A DNA stretch of 64,000 nucleotides, taken from assembly GCA_037178675.1 (NCBI GenBank), contig JAYMGJ010000599.1, positions 17,451 through 81,450 on the forward strand, read 5' to 3'. Of this stretch, positions 23,595 through 36,101 are shown piece by piece. Each line of letters opens with the position of its first letter. The first letter of the stretch is position 1. Both the position numbers and the translations under genes were made by a program. The stretch comes from Scleroderma bovista (Eukaryota; Basidiomycota; Agaricomycetes; Boletales; Sclerodermataceae). The notes beneath the pieces are model-generated. The model saw only the letters and a program-made list of their open reading frames with translations. It did not search any database and had not been told where the DNA came from.

Positions 23595-23689
23595 AGGGAT
23601 CTGCATATGCGAAGGGTTGCACAATAGTAGCTATGTGCGGTATGTACGATAAAGCGACGACACACCATCGAATCTATACATTCTGGACC

Positions 23690-25442
23690 TCTGGCGGCAG
23701 ACTGGAGTGGCCACCAGCGGATGTGACTTCCACGCGTATGTCCATGTATCCCTTTTCAGACAGCATAGGAGAAGCAACGTAAAGTCCATTTCCAAAGTCG
23801 CCAACCTCTCCTGTTTAGGGTTGTGGATGAGATTCGATGTAAAATGGATGCAATCACCTCCTTCGTCGAGGATCAGAGCAAACCCATCACGACCGTAGGT
23901 CTCCTCGAGGTGCTTGGCAATGTGTCCAGCGCCCTGTTTCAAAGTGGATCAGATACGAGAACGTAGTCTACGAAGCACGTCCTACTTCTCTCCCTGTTGC
24001 CTCTTCATCGAACCCAAAAGCGTACCGCTAGAGGACATGTCAATATCTCAACAGGCATAGTACTCGCATATATGAGCCCCACCTTCGTTGACCGTGTGTA
24101 TGTCGCTATACGAGTCAGCTTCTGTGATGAGCGCGAATCGAAATATGTGTTTCGTTAGATTCCATCGTGTCTGGAACACTGCATTTGAGTGTTACTCAGG
24201 ATCGATCGATTGCATACTCACCCGTGTTCCCTGTACACGGGATCAGCGCGGGAGAGTTTTGAAGAAGAAAGGCCTACCTAGCAACAAGGACGGTACCACG
24301 ATCACCTCTGTCGCATTGTATAGCGTTGAGGTCATCATGGTCGCTTTGACAGTCCCATCGAGGATCGAGTATGGTCCATATTCTACAGGCGTCACAGGAG
24401 ATGGTTCGAGTGCTGAGTCATAGGCGTCAGAGAGGACCAACTCTCCACTGCTGCGGGTGGAGATCGTCCTTCCGAAGGCCCTCATCGTCAAGTCGTGGAG
24501 AGCCGCGACGGGGGAAAGAACGCCGATAATATGTTGCTGCAATTCTACAACAGAACTGTCGACGGTGTCAGCCATGTGATACCTTGCATGGAGACATCCG
24601 ACCTGTGCTCTGCAATACGGTGGTTTACAATGGCGGATGCTCGTTCTGGGAGGGCGTTTACTTTGACACCACCCTCAATGACATCAACAGCTTGTGTGGT
24701 TGTCATCATGGCCTTCATCGGATGGTGCGGGCAGGTGAGAAGCCATGCTTGAGAAGGGTTTCGACCGTGACGAGCCTCTCGATCAGTTCTGCCTTATCAT
24801 CACAAGCTCCTCGTCCCCATATCCATGTGCCTATCCATGTGTTTAAACATGTACTGTACCAGTAAAGAGCGGTGATCGTACCATCATAATGACCCGAATA
24901 TGGAGGGTATTTCCACTGTGAGATCGTGGAGGGATCAACGGGTACAACGTCTGGAGGGAATATCAAAATGGCATTCACGTCTGTCGCACCCTGCCAGTGG
25001 TAGACTAGGCCGTACGTGTTTACTTTTGTCACCTCCAACTTGGCATATCTAATGGCAAGAGATAAAAAGGGTCTTTTTGCAAGAAAAGAGGCGCATACGC
25101 TCGGGGAAACATGCGTTCCAAGTACTCGTGGAAGTCGGCAAAGGTATTCCACACAGGGTCCTCACCCACAGGCCCACTGCCGTCGAACGACTCTGTTCTA
25201 GAGACACGTCAGACCGAACACAATATACGAACCATCCTCCTCACGGGATGCGAACTGCCCCCGAGAGAACCTCGTATGTGCGAAGCTTGAAGTGCTCGGA
25301 TGCATATGTATTCTCCAGCTCTGCGTCGAGTCGCGCATGGCTCTTGTGGATGCAGCGCGTCCCACTGCGGGCACGGCGACGTCGTGGGCTGGTGACCCAA
25401 CTTGAGAAAGCTGAGCGCCAACTGGAGGACGGACAAGAGCAT
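23690..25442 (-). pseudogene. M20 carboxypeptidase-S-like gene, scrambled copy A
   Basis: This is a close relative of the intact gene at 27566-29737. In transcription order it holds exons 1-4 and the first part of exon 5 (25442 to about 24719), then the end of exon 8 with exons 9-11 and a trace of exon 12 (about 24718-24025), and only then the rest of exon 5 with exons 6 and 7 (about 24024-23690). So a 3' segment of the gene sits inside exon 5, and the middle exons lie downstream. Exon 1 has a 1-bp insertion relative to copy B ('cacaagagcc' versus 'cacagagcc'), shifting the frame after 'WDALHP'. The His-Gln of the metal-binding HxD is deleted ('FPPDVVPVD' replaces 'TAHQDVVPVD'). It cannot make a functional peptidase. 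Confidence 0.85.
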
Positions 25443-25992
25443 AACCTAGTGTTGATTAGTGACTAAGCAGCCGACATCTCGGATGAGGACCTTCCCAGTG
25501 AGCACCATGACCGACTTCGAATGTGGCATATAGTCGCATCACCGCAGAGTGCACGGACCAAGCGCGCACACTGCAGTGATCTCTCCTTGTGCCAGGGCGA
25601 TACCCCGTGCGATGTGAACTGGGACGAAATTGTGAGTGCAATAATCTACGAGACGGAGACTCGTGCCATGCGTGACAGGGAGTTGCAGTGCTGCCAAGAT
25701 GACCACGCATACGACCTGAACAGTGTCGTGGTCCGACTCTGGGCCAACTCGTCCTCGGATATGCTGTGACCCTGCTATACAGTCATCCCACTCCAGATCT
25801 CTCTGCAATGTTTGGTGGCTCCTTCGAGCGTATCGATAATTCACTTTAAACTCCTTCGCCTCTCCTCTGTGTCACAGCATACGGTATCCATATGTACGGC
25901 ATCAGTTCAGACACATGTCTGCACATATACTATGAGCCATTTGTGGCCTCGTATTCGCTTCCCGATCAGAACTCGTCGATCATGTCAATCTA

Positions 25993-26853
25993 TGGTGCGG
26001 GACACCTAGTCACCGCATGTTTTGTGCAACCGCCAATTTGGGTCTGAGAAAAAAAATCATATAACCCTAACCCTGTGAACAAGATCGATGAGTCAGAATG
26101 AACTGAAATGGCAGTGTGAATGATCTACAGAGTAGCTTAGTGGCTTGTTTGGATCATGGGCAAGATGTCAGAATGCAGCAGCAGTGCACGCAAGGCAAGC
26201 CCAATGGCTGGCCCCATGCAGTTGGGATGACCTAGTGGATGGTTCCATGCATGTGGATGCTCCAATTGTGGTGGATGTTGATTCCAGCTCGGAATGTGGA
26301 TATACTGGTGGTGTGGATGTGGACCTGAGTGAGGATTCAGATAACGAGTATGATGAGGGTAAGTTCATTGAATATTTTTGGGGAAGTGTGAAGAAGATTC
26401 TTCGAGATGAGGCTGATGGGACTTTCGAAACACTGAAAACATTGAACTTGCCAAAAGCACTTGCATCTGTCAAGCTGCACACCATCCAACTTTGGGAACA
26501 ATGCATGCATCAATGGGTCAGAACATACAGGGATACAGGGATGGACTGGCAACAAAGGGGGCACAGATACAGGTCAGAAGATTTAGCTCAACTAAGTATA
26601 AGAGCCATCGATGCATCCCTGATGCTGTAGCGTGTGTTTTTGATGACGCTGTACCGTAGATTACACGTACCGCCAAATCATCCCAATATAGAAAAAATAT
26701 CTCCCTCAAATTTAACTTAAATAAAATTCCATCTTGGGATTTGATTCCCCTTGTTGAAAGAAGCATTTTTGCCAGAGGAAATATAATTTGGATCAGCATG
26801 GCGATGGCTCGGAACCTTGCACAAAACATGCGGTGACTAGGTGTCCCGCACCA
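25993..26853. mobile_element. 861-bp DNA transposon with perfect 37-bp terminal inverted repeats
   Basis: The left end begins TGGTGCGGGACACCTAGTCA and the first 37 bp (25993-26029) are the exact reverse complement of the last 37 bp (26817-26853). The element is flanked by TA on both sides (25991-25992 and 26854-26855). The uninterrupted paralogue at about 30425-30440 reads 'caatctacaacatc', so the element inserted at a TA that was duplicated. TA target sites point to a Tc1/mariner-type mechanism. At this size and with only a short open frame it is probably non-autonomous. Identical terminal repeats suggest recent activity. Confidence 0.9.
26247..26630 (+). CDS. Short ORF inside the inverted-repeat element, possible transposase N-terminal remnant
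   Basis: The frame is open from about 26145 with the first ATG at 26247, giving 127 residues. It has an acidic stretch ('DVDLSEDSDNEYDEGKF'), then 'KKILRDEADGTFETLKTLN', 'PKALASVKLHTIQLWEQ' and 'RTYRDTGMDWQQRGHRYRS'. The latter part resembles, from memory, N-terminal regions that precede DDE endonuclease domains in agaricomycete transposons, but no DDE triad is present. It may be a truncated transposase or an unrelated internal gene. No catalytic function is claimed. Confidence 0.35.
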   Translation: MHVDAPIVVDVDSSSECGYTGGVDVDLSEDSDNEYDEGKFIEYFWGSVKKILRDEADGTFETLKTLNLPKALASVKLHTIQLWEQCMHQWVRTYRDTGMDWQQRGHRYRSEDLAQLSIRAIDASLML

Positions 26854-27115
26854 TACAACATCTTCGACCACCATTTTCACCTACAGAAGCCGCACAGCTC
26901 TTCCCTGTGTAGCAACTCAGCACTTTCCGCCATTGGGGAAACTGCAGCATGTACCCTAATCTGTCATCCCTGGTTCATCATCGAGACCGGAAGTGGACCA
27001 GATCATTAATCTGCTGACAGCGCATCTCATGCAAGACCACCTTGGTGTGAACATACCTCTGCCAGGTCACCCTGCTGTCTTGTCACCTCTGCCAGATCAC
27101 CCTTTGTGAACATTC

Positions 27116-27565
27116 AGAAACCAGCTGATGTCCAAGTTGGCTCATTTGAAGACTGCAGGAATCATTGGTTGTCAGCTGACATGATGGTTGACTTGCACTT
27201 TGGCCACAGACACAGTCTGTGTTTGCATTCTAAATAATGTATACCTCTCTGACCAGGTGTGTACTCCTGATAGAATACAACTTGTATGGCACTCCACCTA
27301 ATCAACCACATCCTTCATCTGCATTCCCACATCTGAATCACTCCTAATCAGCTCCTTGGCACTGCACTAGGCAAGGTTCATGCCATCAGCAGCACAGCAC
27401 TTCCCCAAGTTACAAAAGTGTAATTGGTAAGCAGGAAGTATCATAGTGAACAATGATCAAACCAGTGGGGAGATTCTAAAAGGTAGTAAAAAGGTTCTCT
27501 CATTAGTCAATGGCTTTCCTATTTCCCAGAACTGTTGCTGCCCGAGCAAGGGAATTCAACAGGTA
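27116..27565. other. Unassigned spacer between duplicated gene pairs
   Basis: The sequence between the end of the copy-A Zap1 remnant and the 3' end of the intact M20 gene has no recognised gene or repeat. It contains no counterpart of the rest of the Zap1 gene, so the remnant ends sharply near 27115. Confidence 0.4.
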
Positions 27566-29737
27566 TCAGGGTAAAAATGATTCATCCATGTTCAAGATCA
27601 ACTTAGTGAGGAACCTGATCCCCTCAATCACAGACTCTGCTCGCACCGCTAACAGATATGTCAATCTCAATGAACATGGTACCCGCATATATGAGCCCCC
27701 ACCTTCGTTGACCGTGTGTATGTTGCTATACCAGTTATCTTCTGTGACGAACGAGAATCGAAATATGTGTTTCGTTAGATTCCAGTAATAAATCGTGTCT
27801 GGAACACCACACATGAGTGCCACTCAGGATCGATCGATCGTTTACTCACCCGTGTTCGCTGTACACGAGATGTCATCAGCACGCGAAAGTTCTATGAAAA
27901 GGAAAGGCGTACCTTGCAACAAGGACGGCGCCACGATCACCTCTGTAGCATTGTATAGTGTTGAGGTCATCATGGTCGCTTTGACGGTCCCACCAAGGAT
28001 CGAGTATGGACCATATTCTGCAGGCGTTACAGGGGATGGTTCGAGCGGTGGGACATAAACGGCAGAGAGGACCAACTCTCCACTACTGCGGGTGGAAATC
28101 GTCCTTCCGAAGGCCCTCATCGTCAAGTCGTGGAGAGCCGCGACGGGGGAAAGAACACCGATAATATGTTGCTGCAATTCTGCAACAGAGCTGTGAACGG
28201 TGTCAGCCATGTGATACCTTGCATGGAGACACCGACCTGTGCTCTGCAATACGATGGTTTACAATGGCGAATGCTCGTTCTGGGAGGGCGTTTACTTTGA
28301 CCCCACCCTCGATGATGTCGACAGCTTGTGTGGTTATCATCATGGCCTTCATCGTTGGAGACAAATTCGCCAGTGCAACTATCAGCTTGGATAGAGCAGA
28401 ATCGTCCGTGACTGCTCTGCGTGCGAGGGAGCGCAATGAATCTGGAAACGACGGAGAGTGTTCTGCTAGACACTGGACAGTCGTGTAGTATGTTCCGTTT
28501 CGCAGGAGTTGGGGTGCGTGTGGATTCGCCTCGATCGTAGTGATAGCGTGGGCAAGAAGACCGATGCTCTGTATGCGGTATTAGGTGGAAGAGTGGATAA
28601 CGAGTGTGACCCACCGTATGCTCCGGCGGCAGACTGGAGTGGCCACCAGCGGATGTGACTTCCACGCGTATGTCCATGTATCCCTTTTCAGACAGCATAG
28701 GAGAAGCAATGTAAAGTCCATTTCCAAAGTCGCCAATTCGGCCTGTTTAGGGTTATGGACGAGATTCGATGTAAGATGCATGTAATCACCTCCTTCGTCG
28801 AGGATCAGAGCAAACCCGTCACGACCATAGGTCTCCTCGAGATACTTGGCGATGTGTCCAGCGCCCTGTTTCAAAGTGGATCAGACACAAGAGCGCAGTT
28901 TACGAAGCACGTCCTACTTCTCTCCCTGTTGCCTCTTCGTCAAAACCGAAAGCGATGACGATGGTACGGGCAGGTGAGAAACCATGCTTGAGCAGGGTGT
29001 CGACCGCGATGAGTCTCTCGATCAAATTTGCCTTATCATCACACGTTCCTCGTCCCCATATCCATGCGCCTGTCTTCGTGATTAAGCACGTACCAGTAGA
29101 GAACAGTGATCGTACCATCATAATGGCCCGAATATGGAGGGTATTTCCACTGTGAGATCGTGGAGGGATCGACGGGTACGACGTCTAGAGGTAACGTCAG
29201 AATGCCATTTCAAAGACAGGGCGCAGCTAGCCTTGGTGTGCAGTCAACAAGATTGGCTTCACGTCTGTCGAACCCTGCCAGTGGTAGACTAGGCCGTACG
29301 TGTTTACCTTCGTCACCTCCAACTTGGCATATCTAATGGCAAGAGATAAGGGCCGAAAGGGTCATTTTGCACGATAAGAGGCGCATACACTCGGGGAAAC
29401 ATGCGTTCCAAGTACTCGTGAAAGTCGCCAAAGGTATTCCACACAGGGTCCTCACCCACAGGCCCGCTGCCGTCGAACGACTCTGTTCTAGAGATGCGTC
29501 AGAGTCAGACCGAACACGATGCACGAACCATCCTCCTCACGGGATGCGAATCGCCCCTGAGAGAGCCTCGTATGTGCGAAGCTTGAAGTGCTCGGATGCG
29601 TATGTGTTCTCCAGCGCTGCGTCGAGTCTCGCATGGCTCTGTGGATGCAGTGCGCCCCATTGCGGGCACGGCGATGTCGTGGGCTGGTGACCTGGAAACA
29701 GAAAGCTGAGCGCCAACTGGAGGACGGACAAGAGCAT
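27566..29737 (-). CDS. M20 metallopeptidase, carboxypeptidase-S-like, intact copy B
   Basis: Twelve exons can be joined with phase kept throughout: 29737-29541, 29487-29389, 29332-29232, 29184-29116, 29069-28918, 28865-28790, 28742-28615, 28568-28237, 28190-27913, 27858-27850, 27798-27703, 27648-27566, giving 539 residues. An N-terminal hydrophobic segment ('LLSVLQLALSFLF') could anchor it in the vacuolar pathway, as in yeast Cps1, which releases C-terminal residues from peptides. Metal and catalytic motifs are 'LLTAHQDVVPVDP' (about 128-140), 'WGRGTCDDK', 'FGFDEEATGRE', 'LILDEGGRIGDFG' and 'HTVNE' near the end; 'TSAGGHSSLPPEHT' is the family signature. Oddities are a 9-bp exon (27850-27858) and an intron with a GC donor (29231-29185) splitting the HxD motif. 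It shares a 164-bp divergent promoter with the Zap1-like gene. Confidence 0.85.
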
Positions 29738-29901
29738 GAAGGGCTGAATGGCGACGACCCAGACCAAAATGTCCAGTCAGCTGCGTGCTCGCGGTTCTGC
29801 ATATATATGTGGCCCTGCAAGAAGTTCCTGCTTCCATTCGCGATAAGTGCTGATGACTAAGCAGCCCACATCGACGAGGACCTTCCCAGTGACCCAACAC
29901 C
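29738..29901. promoter_or_regulatory. Bidirectional intergenic region, M20 peptidase / Zap1-like gene
   Basis: Only 164 bp separate the two start codons, so both core promoters must lie here or in the flanking exons. A half-site-like ACCTT occurs at about 29880 ('gaggaccttcccagt'), but the full yeast Zap1 consensus palindrome is not present. A 'tgcatatatatgtgg' stretch near 29799 could serve as a TATA region. Confidence 0.45.
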
Positions 29902-31586
29902 ATGACCGACTTCGAATGCGGCGACTGTCGCATCACCGCAGAGTGCACGGACCAGTGCCGCGTCGTACCGTGCAGTGATCTCTCCTTGTGCCAGGACGAT
30001 GCCCCGTGCGACGGGAGCTGCGTCGCGGCTGATTGCGTGGAATGTTCGGGATGGGACGACATCGTGAGTGCAGATGCTAATCTACGAGACGGAGAGTGAG
30101 CGCTGAGCCCGTTCGATGCTAGTTTCAGTGCTGCCAAGATGACCACGCATACGACCCGAGCAGTGTGGTATGGACAGACTCGTTCTCAGATATGCTGTGT
30201 CCCTGCGATACAGATCCTGGGATCATCCAATTCCAGAACACAAGCCAAGACATCTACCACTCTGCAACGTTTGGTAGCTCGGGCACCTCGAGCGTATCCA
30301 CAACTCCTTCGCCTCTTCTCTCTGCGTCACAGCATACCCCTACGGCATCAGTTGAGGCACATGCCTGCATGTGGGCCAATTGTGGCCTCGTATTCGCTTC
30401 CCTATCAGAACTCGTTGGTCATGTCAATCTACAACATCTTCGACTACCGGCACCTGTACCCGCACCCAATGTCACCAACCCACCATTCTTACCCCCACAA
30501 GACGCACAGCTATTCTCTAGCGACTCAGCGCTTTCCTGCCACTGGGGAAACTGCAGCATGTATCCTAATCTGTCATCGATCCCCGGTTCATCATCGGGTC
30601 CGGAAGTGGACCAGGTCATTAATCTACTGACAACGCATCTCATGCAAGACCACCTTGGTGTGAACTCGCCTCTGCTTGGTCACCCCGCTGTCCCGTCGCC
30701 TCTGCCAGATCAACCCACTGTCCCGTCGGTTCCGTCCGTTTCCCCTGTCACATCGCCAACGACGACAGCCCAGGAACCCACGTCCCCAGCTACTCCGAGA
30801 TCGACACCTGGAGACCACTCATGTAAATGGCAATCATGCGGCCAGATATTCGCATCCTCCGATGAACTCACCGCACACATTGCATCCGTGCACATCGGAA
30901 GCGGACGAGCGCATTACGACTGTTTCTGGGAAGGGTGCAGTCGGAATGGGGACAGCGGCTTCTCCAGCAAGCAGAAAATATCCCGACATCTCCAGGTGCG
31001 TTTTCCCCCTTTCTCTCGCTCTCGATCCATCCTTAAATCCTCGCTAGTCACACACAGGACACAGACCATTCCAATGCCAAGTATGTCAACAAAATTTCTC
31101 AGAGGCTGCCACTCTACAACAACACATGCGACGGCATACCCATGAAAGTACGTCCGTGCGATATCGTACCAAGAAAACCCCTCTCACTGGTATAACAGAG
31201 CCGTATGTCTGCGACCACCCAGGTTGTGGAAAGGCGTTTTCCATCACAGGTGCATTGACTATACACAAGCGCACACACAATGGACTCCGGCCCTTCAAAT
31301 GTTCCTACTGTGACAAGTACGTCCCGGTCTTCTTCCCCCTGTCAACCCACATACCCAACACCCACTCTCCCAGGGCCTTTTCAGAATCATCCAATCTCTC
31401 CAAACACGTAAGGCCCTGCTGCATTCACTTTTGGGACACTGACTCGATCCACTTGTGCAGCTGCGCACGCATACAGGAGCACGCCCTTACGTATGCATAC
31501 AACCGGGCTGCAAGAAATCGTTCGCAAGGCCAGATCAACTAGCACGGCACACAAGTGTACATCGGAAAAAGGACAATCGGACGTGA
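29902..31586 (+). CDS. ZAP1: Zap1-like C2H2 zinc-finger transcription factor
   Basis: Exons 29902-30063, 30129-30995, 31048-31147, 31199-31316, 31374-31407 and 31461-31586 join in frame to 468 residues. The N-terminus is Cys-rich and acidic ('MTDFECGDCRITAECTDQC'). One finger-like unit ('CMWANCGLVFASLSELVGHV') lies at about 120-145. A Ser/Pro-rich linker follows, then a tight block of fingers from about 275: 'CKWQSCGQIFASSDELTAHI', 'CFWEGCSRN', 'CQVCQQNFSEAATLQQHMRR', 'CDHPGCGKAFSITGALTIHK', 'CSYCDKAFSESSNLSKHLR' and 'CIQPGCKKSFARPDQLARH'. Yeast and Cryptococcus Zap1 activate zinc-uptake genes when zinc is scarce; the overall arrangement fits that family, but the exact orthology is inferred. 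The finger C2H2 residues are intact. Confidence 0.8.
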
Positions 31587-31682
31587 CCTTTTGGATCCCC
31601 CAGTATTTCGGACGGGTGTACAGTGTATGTATATTTATGTAGAGCATACATACCAGCATGTAATTCATACTAGCTACCACTT

Positions 31683-32740
31683 TCACCACTGTCCGTCGAG
31701 GGCCAATCTGTTAATTCCATGGGTTACATCCACACGTTCTTCATCCTCTCGTTCCGCCCTCGATGTGTTCCCGCAGGGCGTCGCTGATCGACTGATCAGC
31801 GCAGGAGCAGGCTGGCAAAGCAGCCTGACCGTTCTCCGCATGGGTATTACCCGACCTGTATACGATTCGTGATGGACTTATGAAGAAGGGGGGAAGACAG
31901 GCAGCGCCAAACTCACCGAGTGTCTTCAGCGCATCATACCCCCTCAATCTCTCCTTCTCAAACTCGGGATCCACAGAGGACCCCTCCTCCAGTGCAACAT
32001 AGTCGATGCGTTTCTCGCGCAGGAACGCGTCGTCGAGCACGCGCGGTGCGTCGGGGACGAGCTCGTCCACCCATCTGACGTGGCGCAGCGCCTCACAGCG
32101 CTCGACGTGCGGGTATCTCGGTGCACGTCTGCCGCCGCCCGTGTCCGTGTCGTCCGCAAAGACGCCGACGACGAGGTGCGTCGATGCAAAGGAAAGCTTG
32201 GCTTGACGCAGTCGAAGCATATGTCTATTGCGCGGTGCGCCGTCCGGTAGTATAACCGAACGAGCGTGCACCGTCCACGTCGGTTAGAAAAATAGGTCAC
32301 TCATGCATCGGTCTGGTCCAAAACTTTCAAACTTTGGGCCTGTCGACTCACCCAGCATCAAGCACATCAAACGCCCCATCGACGTACACCCGCACAGTCC
32401 TCTCCGTAGACGGATACCCCGCACTTGCACTCGCGCCCGCCGCCGCCGAACCCTCCACCGCATTCCGGACATACGTCTGGATGTCCGCTGGTGCAAGCGA
32501 CACAGTACTCAGTGCAACTCGTGCAGCGTCTGTCGGCGGAATTTCCCTGGGCAGTGCGTGCCCCGCGCCCCCACCGGGGATACTGCTGGGACTGCCGCTG
32601 GGACCAGGGCTGGTTGGCGAGGCGATACCGTGCCCACTGGCAATGGTCACGTCCCACGCTATGCTGGACTCGAGCGAGCGCTGGCCGGGGTTCGAAATGA
32701 CATCGTAGTCTTCGTCGCTGAGGACGGACGAGCTGTCCAT
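31683..32740 (-). CDS. Phosphocholine cytidylyltransferase-like protein, divergent or decaying
   Basis: Family members make CDP-choline from CTP and phosphocholine for phosphatidylcholine synthesis. The start 'MDSSSVLSDEDYDVISNPGQ' is typical of agaricomycete Pct1. Exon 1 (32740-32352) ends 'TVRVYVDGAFDVLDAG' and exon 2 (32224-31917) continues 'HMLRLRQAKLSFASTHLVVG' and 'EALRHVRWVDELVPDAP'. The nucleotidyltransferase HxGH motif therefore reads DAGH: its first His is Asp. The acidic 'DPEFEKERLRGYDALKTLG' is present, but after the last intron the RTxGVSTSD motif is not recognisable ('IPMRRTVRLLCQ'), and another frame there reads 'SISDALREHIEGG', as if shifted. The C-terminal membrane-binding helix is absent. 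I favour an inactive paralogue or young pseudogene. Confidence 0.7.
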
Positions 32741-32991
32741 GGACTGGGATTGACGCTTTGTGTGGTGAGAATGAGGGAGGGAACACGAGGCATGGATGTC
32801 CTTGGACGGTAATCTCGGTCGCGATAACTTGCACCGGTCAAGCAACGGCCGCGAACTTCGCACGAACCCAAAGTCTTTCTTCCTCGGATACATATCGAAT
32901 CCAAAATATATAAGAAGCTCTAGCACATACTTGTAACCCTTATCGCCATACAGAATATCGGCAGTATATATAAAGAGAAGAAAGTACCATC

Positions 32992-36081
<3,090 letters not shown>

Positions 36082-36101
36082 AGCAGTACCAATTGAACGC
36101 C

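Larger units (their letters stand above)
25507..27115 (+). pseudogene. Zap1-like factor, truncated copy A interrupted by a transposon
   Basis: The ATG at 25507 and following sequence match the intact gene at 29902, but an early stop follows 'MTDFECG'. Homology continues to 25992, is broken by the inverted-repeat element 25993-26853, resumes at 26856 ('caacatcttcgacca') and ends near 27115. That point corresponds to about residue 250 of the intact protein, before the zinc-finger block. No DNA-binding fingers remain. With the scrambled M20 copy beside it, this marks one half of a duplicated divergent gene pair. Confidence 0.85.

Noticed and set aside
26060..26078. Telomere-like CCCTAACCC
   Set aside because: Only two units, inside the inverted-repeat transposon; not a telomeric array.
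29870..29895. Zinc-response element for autoregulation of the Zap1-like gene
   Set aside because: Only an ACCTT half-site is visible; the full palindromic consensus is absent.
29497..30146. Minus-strand 213-codon frame overlapping the M20 first exons and ZAP1 exon 1
   Set aside because: Conflicts with the correct frame of both genes, which is supported by family motifs and splice phase.
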